A DNA stretch of 64,000 nucleotides from Cadophora sp. MPI-SDFR-AT-0126 (GCA_020747065.1 JAGMVK010000002.1:2914001-2978000), one strand, 5' to 3'. Shown: positions 33,335 through 44,701, numbered from the stretch's first letter. Made by a program: numbers and translations. Notes: a model not told the origin generated them from the sequence alone.

Positions 33335-34591
33335 GTTTGCCCTGTTGACCGCCTATGGTGGAACAGTGGAATCCTCTTCTCGTTGTCCAGTGTCACCAAC
33401 TTCTGTGGTACCGTTGGCTTTACCATTGCTGTTCATATTCTCGCTGTATTGTCGTCGTTGTCAAAATATTCTTCTTGGTACTGTTGATGTTGAGTGGTCA
33501 ATTTTTGTGACGGGAAGCATCGCTTTGGTTGTCCTTTTCCTTTGTGCCAGCTGTTGGTGTCGGGCTCGGTTATGAAGGAAGCGGTTCGGGGACATGGGAT
33601 CTTGCAAGCCGGACGGTCCCTGACTTCATGTATGATAATCAATTGTAGATTTTTGAAACCAAGATTATATACTCACAATTGCTTCCATTCGTGCGAAAAA
33701 TTGATTTCTTGAGCTGGTGATGACTCGTCGTCTCTGGCGCATTGGATGAGTGGTGACCCTGTGTGGACAATGATATACGTGGGTTCAACTGCTGAGTGAT
33801 CACAAGGCAGAGATTTCAAAGGATTTGGAGGCTGGGAGACTGCAGCACAGCTGCCGAGAAGCCGAAATTTCGGGAGGGGATGTTGGGGAACCTGAATGGG
33901 AACAGAGTGCAAGCAATGTCGGAAGGCTGGGCACATGGAGGCTGTGAGATAGGACTGCCAACACCCTGGAGCCTCTCTCTCGGTATGGCTTGAGATTATA
34001 ACTAGATGGCCAAATTAGTTCGGCGGGAGATTGAGACTTGATAGATAGTGATGATAGCCCTTGAAGGGGGAACTTGTTGGTTCAGCGTCACGTGAACCAT
34101 GACCTGGTGGTGCTCCATGTCAGTGAACCAAATTGCACCACGAGGTAATCAATTCTTTGAGAACACCAAGGTTGAATATCTCAATGCTTTGAATAATCCT
34201 CAATAATCTTCGATGGTGGAACTGCTAATTTCAAGATTGTCGGAGATCATGTGCTTCACCTTGATGAGTGTACTTGCCTACTTAGCACAAACCTGTCCTG
34301 AAACCAGATTGATCGGTACTCGTTCCAACCTTTGCACCACGTCTCTCCATTCCTAAATCAGACATCTCCCCTTGTACATCTGCACAACTTGTGTCGCCGG
34401 TCGCCCGTTTGCTCCGAAGTGTAAGTACCACTGTCCCAGGCATTCCGATCCGGTGCTCGTTCGTCGTAGGGTCAGGGGGCGGGCGACACTTGCATCTCTG
34501 GATGGAATCTACCAGCTTGAATGTCTAGAAAACGCTAATGCAACGAGCGTTAGATTGTACGACCTCTCCTACTTTCACCATACGAAGTCCA
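33335..34591. other. Island spacer without a supported gene
   Basis: Only short frames without domains are present. The final 250 bases may hold the promoter of the exonuclease-like copy that follows. Confidence 0.45.
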
Positions 34592-35648
34592 ATGTCTGCC
34601 GACGAGAGTCAAGCCCGGAATGACCGCTCTTCGCCAGTGCAGCCGAGTGCTTCTTTGTCGTTTGCCATTCGCGGAGCTGGAGCCTTTTCGAATTCTTCCT
34701 CCGAGTACGACTCTGATTGTAAGGAGACCTCATGCTGCATCACATCTGGACATGTATCATAATAAAGGATATTCAAATTTTCTGTCCCTGTAAGATACTC
34801 CCTCTTAGCTGACAAGTTGATAACTGATGTAGACGGCACTTCCGTATATCCACTTGAAGACAATGATGGAGTATGGCTCTGGAATAAGTTTGACCACGAT
34901 CGGATTTACGTATCCCTCGACTTCGAGACGAAATCTGAAGGCTGTTCTACAATCACACAGGTGGGACTGGCGGTTCTCAGGCTGGACGACAGCTCTCGTC
35001 AACAGCTCCGTCTGTCACCATCCCTCCCTTCAACCACGCGATTCATACACCCCGGGTGGCCGAGTTCTTAGATTACGCCCATGCCGACCCTCTCCTACAG
35101 AAGAAATACAATAACAAAAAGAGATTCCGTTTTGGGGTAAGCTTTGGTTCCGGGGTTCACTCGTTGAGAACCACATTCTGACTCAGAGAACACAGGATAG
35201 TCAGATAATTGATTTCGGGAGGCTAGAAGACGAAATTGATAATCAGATGGTGAAGTGGGACTTTGGGGGAACGAATATCACCCCTTCTCCACGACAGAGA
35301 TGCGGAACCGGATATCTGCGATGCGGTAAGTACGGACTTTTAGAGGGAATGACAAAGAGCGGACCAACTGCTAATATCAAACAGAACGCTATACATTCAT
35401 TTGATACCTTCCGTGGTTTTGGCGATCGTCGTCCGTATCCATTCCGTACCGCCCCGGTCATCGACACCCAAGAAATCTTTCGCTACGATTCGCGGTTGCC
35501 AGTCAGTAATAGAGACAAGCCTTCTTTGGATTCCTGTACTTCCCACATTCTTGGATGGGACCCTCGAATTCTGCACAACGCGGGGAATGACGCTGCTGCG
35601 TCACTAGCGCTTCTATGCATGAAGATATCCGAGTCATACAATGGATGA
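34592..35648 (+). pseudogene. Frame-damaged second copy of the DEDDh exonuclease-like gene
   Basis: The order of features follows the gene at 25.5-26.9 kb: a short hydrophilic first exon from 34592, an intron ending near 34833, then RIYVSLDFET with the first acidic pair. In that frame a stop is reached at 35071. A different frame starting near 35014 continues with family-like sequence (AEFLDYAHADPLLQKKYNNKKRFRFG). No acceptable splice pair explains the switch, so a one-base indel near 34,990-35,015 is likely. A further exon carries QIIDFGRLEDEI, and the last carries DTQEIF and LHNAGNDAAASLALLCMKISE, matching the final motif of the intact copy. The middle His-Asp motif was not found. It may be a recent pseudogene, a sequencing error, or an unrecognised splice form. 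Confidence 0.6.
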
Positions 35649-37519
35649 CTGGTTCAGCACACTTGACTGCCAGAAGGTGGATGTGGTTGCTACGTTCATA
35701 AAAGCTATGTGGGAATATTCAAATACTAGCTGATGATCATTGTCTCTATTACTACGCCCTTGCGTCTGTGCAATTGTGATTAATACTCCAATGAGGATGT
35801 CGTGGTGGTACCAGCTTAGCTGCAGCTTCTTACTCGCCTTCCCAGGATCCGCCGGCAAATCTGCATCGACCTAGTTTCACTACATACCTTCGAAATTTGA
35901 TTGTTTGGTTGCCATTCCATCAATTTCACTAATAGATTCAATTCGGTCGCATGTCCCTAACTATTGTAACAAGTTGGTGCATGCTAGTTTCCTGTAGGCG
36001 GGTTCTTGTATTGGGAGTAGGCGTACTGCTATTTTTGAGTGTTAGAAGCCATGTTCCTACATAAATGTATACATATATCGGGCCGTAGTCAAGGCATAGC
36101 TGTGTGGAGGCTTGGTGGTTGGATTTGCACGAGCGGGTTCGAAACACGACGAGGAGGTCGCTTCAACCACCAGTGACTCACGATTATCAAAACATAAAGA
36201 GCAGACAGTTTTCTTGTAGTGGTTCCTTAAGTGAGACGGCCAGCACAAATAACAAATGCCTTTAGCGAATCCGAAGGTTATAAAGTGTTCCAATGGGGTG
36301 CTTGATTTGGAATGGTACGCGGACTTCATGGTACCAGGAGCCGCCAATGAGACTTTGATCGTTGTCGAGGACAAGGACAATGCTGGCTTTATGTGACCGC
36401 ACTGAGTCATCACTTTCGGAGATCTGCTAACTGGTTACATTTAGTCCAGAGCAAATATTGATGTGCACGCAGCTGACATAAGACTACTTAGAACCGGATG
36501 AGAATGTGTGAAGTTAGCAAGATTCTACAGCAGCTAGAACACACAAACAGAACTATTTTCCGCTCGGCACCATAATTGTCAACATCGGGATTACTGTTAA
36601 TATACAAGAGTCCGTGGAGATCTGCCCCAATTCTAAGAGAAAATGCGCTCATTAGATGTTGCGTTGAGCTACATAAGATGGACCGAATAGAAATCGCTTC
36701 TTTTGCTAACCTTCCGATATCTCTCGTTCTCTAGTCGCCTCTACTTCATGAGACCGCTTCTCTACCGTTATCTCTATAGTAGAACTATATCCTTGAAGTG
36801 GCTCCAGGGATCGTCTATCTCTTGATGGCATCGCCAGGTGCCTGGTGCCAGCGCCTTCTGAATCCGTGTGTCGAGAGCGGTGCGAAGGGCTCCGTAAGAC
36901 TTGGGAAAAATTACAAGACGAAAGCAAGTACGCGAGAAGAAATAGTCGTTCTCAGGTGAGTGATGAGCCTATGAATGTCTTTAGAAGCTCTTTAATCTAA
37001 TTTGCTTATAGTACTGCGAGAATATATTTTGTAGTTTAATAAATACTTTAGAGCTTGGTGCGATCACTACACACCATCTAATTAGAGATAATATCTATAG
37101 CGAAAATGAAGATACTAACCACTAGATCCCTATCGCTGCGACTTATTCTGATCTAGTGGCTCGTGAATCTAGTTTTGATCATTAGAATTATATTCATATA
37201 GCACGTTACACCAATCTCTAACAATTGAGAGAAAGCTGACTCGACTTAGAACTAAAGTAGTAGAGTAAGAAATATCCCAGGACTTTTTCTAGTCTAGAGA
37301 GACTTCTTCAATTGCCACTAGCTTAACTAGTAGTCTTTAGCAAATGGCTATCTCGCATAACTCTCTCGCGGCGCCGTCTCTCAATCGTTTAAACATTAGT
37401 AAAACTCGTCTCAGGTACTAGACAAACTCGCTACCACCTCTGAGAGTCTGGGTTAATATATCGCTGTCTCACACAACTCTCTTGCGGTATCGTCTCTTAG
37501 TGGCTTGAGCACCACTAGC
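35649..37519. other. Island region turning AT-rich, no supported gene
   Basis: The first kilobase has normal composition without a gene. From about 36,960 stop codons and AT bias increase, as in RIP-affected DNA. Phrases such as CACAACTCTCTTGCGGTATCGTCTC recur in slightly altered form near 37,360 and 37,470, so this is probably decayed repeat DNA. Confidence 0.45.
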
Positions 37520-37963
37520 ACTCGTCGTTGTACTAGTACCTCGCTTCGGTACTAATACTCGTCTTTGGTATTAGTACCTATCTCTAGTATTAGTATCTCT
37601 CTCTGGTATCAGTACCCCTTTCTGGTATTAACACCTCTCTCTAGAATCACGACCTAGCTCTAGTACTAATCCTATCTTTGGTATTAGTAGCCCTCTCTAG
37701 TATTAGTTCCTTTTTTCGATACGAGTAACTCTCTCTGAATTGGCGCCTCTCTCTGAAACCAGTACCCCTCTTTGGAACCAGCACCTCCCTCTGGTACTAG
37801 CACCTCTCTCTGGTACCGGCATTACTCTCCGAAACCAGCACCTCTCTCTGGTACCGGCACCTCTCTCCGAAACCAGCGCCTCTCTTTGGTACCGGCATTA
37901 CTCTTTGGTACCAGCACCTCTCTCTGGTACCGGCACCTCTCCGAAACCAGCGCCTCTCTTTGG
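37520..37963. repeat. GGTACC-rich ~19 bp minisatellite, left part
   Basis: Around twenty tandem units of the form CTCTCTGGTACCRGCAC are visible. The left units are degraded by C-to-T and G-to-A changes (GGTATTAGTAC and similar), while the right ones are nearly perfect. The array is interrupted by a mariner-type element and resumes at 39349. Confidence 0.85.
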
Positions 37964-37965
37964 TA

Positions 37966-39346
37966 CAGTCCCCACCAACTGATATTAACCGAAAAGTGTA
38001 AAACCGCGACTTTTCGCGATACGCGTTTCTCTTCCTCTTTACAACTATAATAAAAATGCCACCTCAACGTACTCCTCTTGCTGCGACGTCTGGGAATCGG
38101 GGGAAAGGATGTGAACTCTCTCTATTCCTACGCGGATAAATCCTTGGATAAGCTCGCAGATATATAAACTTATACGAGATCGCGAGGGATTTAAAACTCG
38201 ATTATAGTGCTATTAGATACACGATTAAGTAAGAGCTATTCCGTGATAAAGGGAAGTCCTTACTTTATAAACTAAGGGGTAAATCGTATATAATTACAGA
38301 AGAAAGGAAACTTCTATGATATATTTACCTCTACTTAAAAGATATATATAAAGAGGTTATTATAGCTTGTTTGCTGGATTATAAGGAGATAATAGTTAAG
38401 AAAATCTTAAAGGAGTATAGAATCGCTAATTAGAGAGTTAAAAGGAGACTTGAACTTATGGAAATACATATAGCGAAGTATCTTTCCTAGTGCCTTATAT
38501 ATAAAAATTGGAGTATTAAGGAATAGAGAATAGTATACTAGAGCAATAAGTACTCTATAGAGCGGGGGCAGGGTAAAAACGCGGAATAGTGCTTTCGTAC
38601 GCTAGTATAGAAGTAAGATCGAAACATAATCTAAACGTATAATTATAAGAAGAATATGAAGGTTATAGTCTAAGGACCTTTTTAGGATAACGGAAAAAGT
38701 AACCTTTATATTATGGACCGCGATTTTAAGTTAAAGAAATATAAGTATTTAGTCGAGTCTTACTTAAAGGTCTTAAACGCTAAAGTTAGACTAATATTTA
38801 AGGATTTAAACGCTAAGTACAAATTTATATAAGATAATGCTTTAATATATACCGCAAGAAAGATTCGACTTTAGTTTAAAGGAAAACAGATTACTTTAGT
38901 TATGAATTAGCTGCCTTTCTCTCCTGATCTTAACTTAATTAAGCACGTATAGTAGTACCTTAAGAAACGCCTTTATAATATATTCCCTAATATTACGGCT
39001 GATAAATCGTAATTAGAGCACGTAAGACAACGTATAGAAAGTTATTTATAGGCTGTGTAGAATACTTTAGATAAGTTGTTATTTGATACTTTAAGTGCGA
39101 GTATATCGGCTAGAATTAAGGCTTATATTACCGTAGACAGGTGGTATACGAAATATTGAGGTTCGTACGTAACTTACGAGGAAACTAATTGCAGATTTAG
39201 AAACTAGAGATTATAGCGATTAAATTGATATAATTATTTTGTATATAACTAATGTAGTTATAAAGTAATTCAAAGAGTTGTGTTAAGAGCGGAATATTGA
39301 TTTGGGCGTTCTCGCTAACCAGGTAAATATCAGTTGCCTAGTACTG
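37966..39346 (+). mobile_element. Decayed Tc1/mariner-type element in the minisatellite
   Basis: The element is 1381 bp and flanked by TA on both sides (37964-37965 and 39347-39348). Terminal inverted repeats of about 26 bp start CAGTCCCCACCAACTGATAT on the left, and the complement of the right end reads CAGTACTAGGCAACTGATAT. If the element and one TA are removed, the minisatellite reads on without a break. The interior is AT-rich with many in-frame stops typical of RIP. Confidence 0.85.
38056..39159 (+). pseudogene. Tc1/mariner-type transposase relic
   Basis: One frame of 367 codons can be followed from an ATG at 38056 to a stop at 39157-39159 with no net frameshift, but it has many internal stops at positions where Gln, Arg or Trp codons would be expected after C-to-T or G-to-A change. 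The N-terminal part looks like a helix-turn-helix (EIARDLKLDYSAIRYTIK). The catalytic DDE_3-type region shows DNALIYTARKIRL and FSPDLNLIKHV. The glutamate usually found in the latter is changed to lysine, and the element cannot be active. Described as a relic only. Confidence 0.8.
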
Positions 39347-39348
39347 TA

Positions 39349-39520
39349 CCGGCATTACTTTTTGGTACCAGCATCTCTCTCTGGTACCGGCACCTATTTC
39401 TGGTACCGGCACCTCTCTCTGGCACTAGCACTCTCTCTAGAACCAGCACCTCTCTTTAGTATCAGTATCTCTCTTTAAAACCAGTACCTCTCTCTGGAAT
39501 CAGCAATCCTCTCTAGTATA
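39349..39520. repeat. GGTACC-rich minisatellite, right part
   Basis: About eight further units (CTCTCTGGTACCGGCAC and degraded forms) continue the array seen at 37520-37963. They decay towards the right, as the left part decays towards the left. Confidence 0.8.
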
Positions 39521-39884
39521 GTAAATCTTTCGAGACGCGCTATATTTAGTGCTTGTATTTCTTACGTTATATTTTATTGTCGATTTACTTTTAGAAATTG
39601 TAGACTCGAAGAGCTAGAATATTAAGTTCTAATTATCTAATAGACAAGTATTTTATACAATTCTCTTTTCATTCTTAGTATCGATAATAGCTTTATTGAT
39701 CTTTGATAGTATATCGCTATTTGATATATATCGCGTAAACTATTGTCTTACGAGTAGATAAGTGAATATTTAAGTACTAGTAAGTATATGTTTATATATA
39801 AATCTTCTAGCGAGTCTAGTACGAACTATAATATAGAAAATAAGTGTTTAAGTTATAGATATAATAGCAAAGTCTTTTGATAGA

Positions 39885-40133
39885 GCCTTAAGATAGATAT
39901 TTTATTTAAGAGTAGTTTTTGAGTATCTTCTAAAGTAAAAATAAGTAAGATTAGCTCTATAGCTCTAGCTTTTTCTATATATTACCTCTTTTCTTTTATA
40001 ATCTTTTCTCTTTATAATTATAGATTTTATAAGACTTTTAATATTTTTATATAACTCTTCTTCGATTATATAAGATTGCTATTACATATAAAAGCTATTT
40101 ATATAAAACATAAGTATTATAAATAGAAGTTAA
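39885..40133 (+). repeat. Direct copy of the segment at 20478-20705
   Basis: Parallel sequence with the left-block copy, ending at the TTAATGTAA boundary. See the matching entry for its features. Confidence 0.6.
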
Positions 40134-40310
40134 TGTAACGTACGATCGAGCTAGTATTGTTTAAGAGTGCGAAGATAGGCGGATTAGTAGGTAGAGACGC
40201 TATCACTAATTAAGACTAATAACTATTGTAAGTTATTAAATATAATATAATAATATTTTATTTGAATTAAGTATAAGACTTTTATTTATTATAGAAAATA
40301 CTATTTACTT
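40134..40310 (+). repeat. Inverted copy of the segment at 20138-20310, possible LTR start
   Basis: The segment begins TGTAACGTACGATCGAGC and contains GTAGAGACGCTATCACTAAT, which is the complement of the core of the left copy. This copy keeps more C and G than the left one. Confidence 0.65.
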
Positions 40311-41979
40311 ATATAAAATACTTATATTTACTAAGAAGTTCTTGATTTAAAAAGTCTACGAATATAAGAGTCGACTTTAACTTAAAGACTTCTATTAAGT
40401 AAGACTCTATTATATAACCTATTATTTCTATAATATTATAAAAAATTCTTTATCTTAGCTTTTTTATATAGTAAACTACCGAGCCTTAAGACCAAGACAT
40501 ACGTAGTTCGATTATAAATATAATACTATTCTTCTTTTGGCTTAGTATAGTCTCTATACTTAAATATTCTAAGAAAATACTAATCTATAAGTCTTAACTA
40601 ACTTTCTTTTCTATTATTATTATATCTTCTTTCGTATATTATAAAAAAGTAAAAGAGCGTATTATACTAGCGTTATATATTAAGAAGTTAGATTATTCTA
40701 TAAAGTCTTATTTATTTTATTAAAAACAATTTTATAAGTGTTTTCTAGACCTTTAGAAGTTTGTTTATTATTTAAAGTATATTTACTCGAAGAGATTTTA
40801 TAATACTATAAGTTATCTTATTAAGTATCTCTTTCTAAAGATAGTTTATTACTATTTCTTATAAAGATGTTTTAAATAGTTACTTACTTCTTCTACTAAT
40901 TTTAAATCAAAAGTTTCTTTTGATTAGTTCTTCTAATTTCCTAATCTTAATTCTATAATAGTAGAATTCGATTTTTCTAATCTTATATAGGTCGACTTTA
41001 TTATAACTAGTAAGTCTTTTTTTTTAGAAGTCGTTTAAGTTTTTAATTAGAACTACTAAGGTAAATCTAGATAATTTAAGCTTTACGTAAGTTCTTATAA
41101 GTTTTTTTTTATTCTTATATCTCTTCTATTTAACAAGGTATTTCTACTAACCCCTAGTAATAGTTCAAATATCGAGTAGTTTCTTAATCTTATACTTATT
41201 TAAGTCGTTCTTAGGTTATATTTTCTTAGTTATAGCTAAAGTATTATCTCTTTAGTAGATTTTAATAAAGAGATATAAAAAACTAGGTAGAGTTTAGAAT
41301 TCTTTAGTAATTATAGTTTAAAATTAATAAGTTCTATCTTTTCTAGAATTTCGAATAGTTCTAGTTTCTTAAAGTCTAGTTGTTAGTTCGTAGGCGAGAG
41401 TTAGTAGAGTTTTAATATTTAATAAATAGAAGTCTTTAGTTAAGTTTTCTCTACTAGTATAGTAAATAAAGAGATAATAATTATTTTTTATAAATTAGTT
41501 ATTGTTCTAAAGTAAGAGCGTTATAATAATATAAATATATATGTAAAATAAATAATAAAGTTAATTTTAATAAAGGAATATTAATATCAACTAGTATTTT
41601 CTTAGTTGTTATTATTTTACTTAATAAAACACCTATATTAAACTTTAAATTAAAATTAGATATATATTATTTAATTAAATTCAAATAAAATTTTCGTATT
41701 AAAAGATTCTATATTCTTTTACTTAAAAAAGCTTATTTGTAATAAGTTTTTAGTTACTAATATATACTACTAGATAATATTTCGTTTAACTAGTCTAATT
41801 ATAACTGATTTTAAACTTAGTTTATAAAAACTAAGTAGATTTGTAATTTACTTAGAATTAGAAAGCTTTTATCTATACTACTAGTACTTATTCTAAGACA
41901 CTATAATATAAATTATTTGTAATTCTTTTGCATTTACTGTCTCTCTTCATATGTCTCAAAATTTTCACGTAATATATAG

Positions 41980-42158
41980 GTAAAGAAGAGCAACGCTTTG
42001 AAGGAGGTGCTCGCAATGTTGAAGTTGAATCCCACGAACAAAGCCCAGATCGCGATAAGTTCTACGTGGTCCATCCTATCATATCCTGAATCCATCTGAC
42101 AACATACACTGAAGCACAGATTGCTGCTAAGAAGGCCAAGGCTGGAAAGTCTGCGTAA
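41980..42158 (+). pseudogene. Decayed repeat of the peptide precursor (end of an array)
   Basis: The stretch aligns with exon 7 of the intact precursor, the following intron (sharing CCTGAAT...TCTGACAACATA), and then a TEAQIA-AKKAKAGKSA ending with a stop. The HHT part of the first unit is deleted. At the second unit the IA/AKK junction is continuous, so the intron seen at this place in all nine junctions of the intact gene is absent here. It has no signal peptide and no start. It is read as the 3' end of a lost paralogous array. Confidence 0.75.
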
Positions 42159-42540
42159 AAAGTGGTAATTCGGAATGTATATTATTTTGTTGGACTTTGG
42201 GTGTTGATTGAGTCGGGGTGGATGAAAATCATGGTCGAGAATACATAGTAATATTCGTCTGTGGATGGTCTCTTCATACATGTGACCTGATTATCAATCT
42301 CCGGTGCCGAGCGTGATTTGATTTTGCTGGGTAAATTTCGATCGTTGAATCCATCTGATATCTGTAAGAGCAATTAGTGTACCAATAACAGAGCTAGACA
42401 AGTGGATCAGAAAATGAGAGACAGAGGTCGTGATGATACTGCAAGGTAGCAGTGTGCGATGTCAAAATCGCGGCTGACGGTGGAACAATTGTAACGATTC
42501 TCCCACGATATCCAGGCTGTGTATGACCTGTATGTTGTGT
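42159..42540. other. Spacer between precursor relics
   Basis: No gene or clear repeat. Normal composition returns here after the AT-rich block. Confidence 0.45.
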
Positions 42541-42850
42541 TCGCAGGCATCGAGACTCGTCACCAAGTCGAAGCTCGCATTGTCGTGAGCTGTCTGCTCC
42601 CGTGATATCAGCGCAATTCGGAACTCAGCTTTGACAACATTTCGGCCGAGACGGCAAAGTCTGGATAGTCTGCTCTGGATATCGACATTTTAACCACACA
42701 GAATCGCAGACTCTTGTAAGTCCTCCTCATCCATGATCAATTCAAGCTCTTCGGGCATCTGATAGCATGCAGAAGAAAAAGGCAGAGGCTGACGAGTCGT
42801 CGCTCATCAAATTCTCAGCCCGGCATCACACCTCGTCCCTACCGTGGCTG
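42541..42850 (+). pseudogene. Further decayed precursor repeats
   Basis: Three weaker units are visible: GIETRHQVEARI followed by a GTGAGC donor-like site near 42545-42585; ETAKSG, a stop, then SALDID and a GTAAGT-like site near 42645-42722; and KKKAEADES...ARHHT near 42772-42830. Unit order and intron-like spacers match exons 5-6 of the intact precursor. Point changes, a stop codon and loss of HHTEAQIA show it is not functional. Confidence 0.7.
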
Positions 42851-43175
42851 CGTCAGTTGATCGCAAGTTTTCTGTTGACTTGGTGAGTCATTCCATTCAT
42901 TCTCAAGATGGCTATTGATCAATGATTTCAATCTTTGACATGTGGTGTATGTGTATGTTCCTGTGATGGTACAGTAAGAGGACGTTGAAGCAAGGCTGCG
43001 ACAAGACGCTAAATCCCGGAACTTTCCTCCCGCCCGCCCGCAAGCGAACCCCTGATCTCCACCAGGCTGCAGCGTCATCCCGCCTCGTTCGTCGCCGCAA
43101 TCTTCAACTTCCTTTCATCAACATCAATGGAAACCTAGATTTTGGATACAAATTTCTGCATCATAAAACCTCAAG
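42851..43175. promoter_or_regulatory. Upstream region of the MYND protein gene
   Basis: No gene. A GC-rich patch (CCGCCCGCCCGCAAGC) lies about 140 bp before the ATG. Probable promoter. Confidence 0.4.
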
Positions 43176-44701
43176 ATGTCCATGTCCGATTTCCTTACTT
43201 TCCCCAAGCCGGTACTAGCTTGTAAAGGGGCGATTTGTACCGCTTGTCTCCAGCAATTTCCCAAGCTGAATAAATGCGGCAGCTGCAAGCGTACAAGGTA
43301 AGTCTCTCTAATCGTCCACGCAAGAAGACTTCGGTATCTGATATTCAATACAGCTATTGCTCTCAAAAATGTCAGAAAAAAGACTGGTCAGATGGTCACA
43401 AGAAGATCTGTAAGATTCTCGTGGAGATGAATGGTCTTTTCTCAGACCAGACAGAACCTCGAGCTTGGAAGGAGTACCGTTTGCAAGTGGTAAGGGTTCC
43501 CAAGTTTTTCTGCAAAGCCAGTGCATACTGATGTTTCTTGCAGTGGAGCACAGTGGATGTTTTCAGATCCCGCTGCAACGAGAAGCAAATCATATCTTCA
43601 AATGAAGAACGAATTCTGCTGTATGTCAAGCATCCTTCTTCAAAACTTCTGCATCAGACTAAACACATCACATCTAGGTATCAGCCATACTGCGCCAAGT
43701 GCTATCGGACTCCAAACCAATTCACCAATGAAGACAAGCTCAGGCTCTGTCCCACCTGCAACATCGCAGCATCTTGCAGCAGCTGTACAGCTACAACTCC
43801 ACAACATGACCACTCCTGTGCTAAACTCACCTCAATCGCCAAAGCCGAGCTATTCTCCATCCAACACTACCTCCATACCGGCGAAACCTCCCTCGGCATG
43901 CCCACCGAAATCCCACGCTCGACCTACAGACCCCTCTCCACAGCCAACTCCTGGTACGAGTACTTCACGACCATTTCCGACAAAGCCTCCTCCATATCCG
44001 GCAAAGTTTCCCCAGATCTCAAACCTCTGAACGGCCACGAACAGGTGTCCGACGCTCTGATAGCAGCTAGCCATAAGAATACTATGATCATCACCATTAT
44101 CGCAGCACTCGAGGCTGTCTTCCCAGATCTCGCGAACAAGCAATCCATCACTCTTCATCTAATCGGCGCTACGGCCAAGGAACTCGACGCCCTGATGCTC
44201 TTCGAAGAGATATTACACCTGCTCCCGAATCTGAAATCCTTACATTGCGCATTCATCGGTCCACAACTCCCCACGCCGGTAGATGGCGGGAAGAAAATGG
44301 ATCTTGACTGCTGCCCACCCTGCACGAACGCCGGACGCGGACGCTCCGTATCGATGTACAAGGGCCCCTACCACTTCTACACCAGAGATCCAGCATTCTC
44401 CAATCCCGATCTAGGTGTGGTCTTCCACTCGGGCCATTCTCAAGAAGCGCAAGAGCAATGGAGACCGTCGATTGAGTATTTGATGAGTTCGGGATTCCCG
44501 ACTCTGTTCACGACGTTCAATGAGAAGGAGATGAGGGAGGAGACGGAGGGGCTGAAGATAAATGGGGCGGGTTTTGTTAGAGAAGGGGAGAGGAATAAAT
44601 GGATGGGGTTGAGGCCGTTGTTGGATCCATTGGAGGAGGTGGAGGCGAGTGTGTATAATAATAACCAGTACTGGTATATTATATCAGGGAAGAAAGGATG
44701 A
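43176..44701 (+). CDS. MYND zinc-finger protein with Mss51-like C-terminal domain
   Basis: Three exons (43176-43297, 43354-43489, 43544-44701) give 471 residues. A fourth intron of 57 nt within the last exon (about 43620-43676) is likely and would give 452. The MYND finger is complete: Cys at about 21, 24, 34, 37, 43, 47 and 59, and His at 55, with the first intron inside the finger. A second Cys-rich patch (CAKC...CPTC...CSSC) follows. The C-terminal half has LHLIGATAKEL, VFHSGHSQEAQEQWRPSIEYL and a FPTLFTTFNEKEM stretch as in the Mss51 C-terminal domain family. Yeast Mss51 activates COX1 translation in mitochondria, but many fungal members are uncharacterised, so that role is not assumed. 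Confidence 0.85.

Larger units (their letters stand above)
39521..41935. mobile_element. Right AT-rich, RIP-like block of decayed repeats
   Basis: Composition and lack of coding frames match the left block. Segments 39885-40133 (direct) and 40134-40310 (inverted) pair with segments in the left block. The boundary between them at TGTAACG (40134) looks like the start of a long terminal repeat, preceded by a purine-containing AAATAGAAGTTAA. No readable polyprotein was found. The block ends sharply at decayed repeats of the precursor family. Confidence 0.7.

Noticed and set aside
21269..36413. Starship-type giant transposon
   Set aside because: The island with cargo genes suggested it, but no DUF3435 tyrosine recombinase or clear direct terminal repeats were found.
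37740..38067. Open frames through the GGTACC minisatellite
   Set aside because: They are Pro/Ser/Leu repeats caused by the 19 bp unit being open in several frames on both strands.
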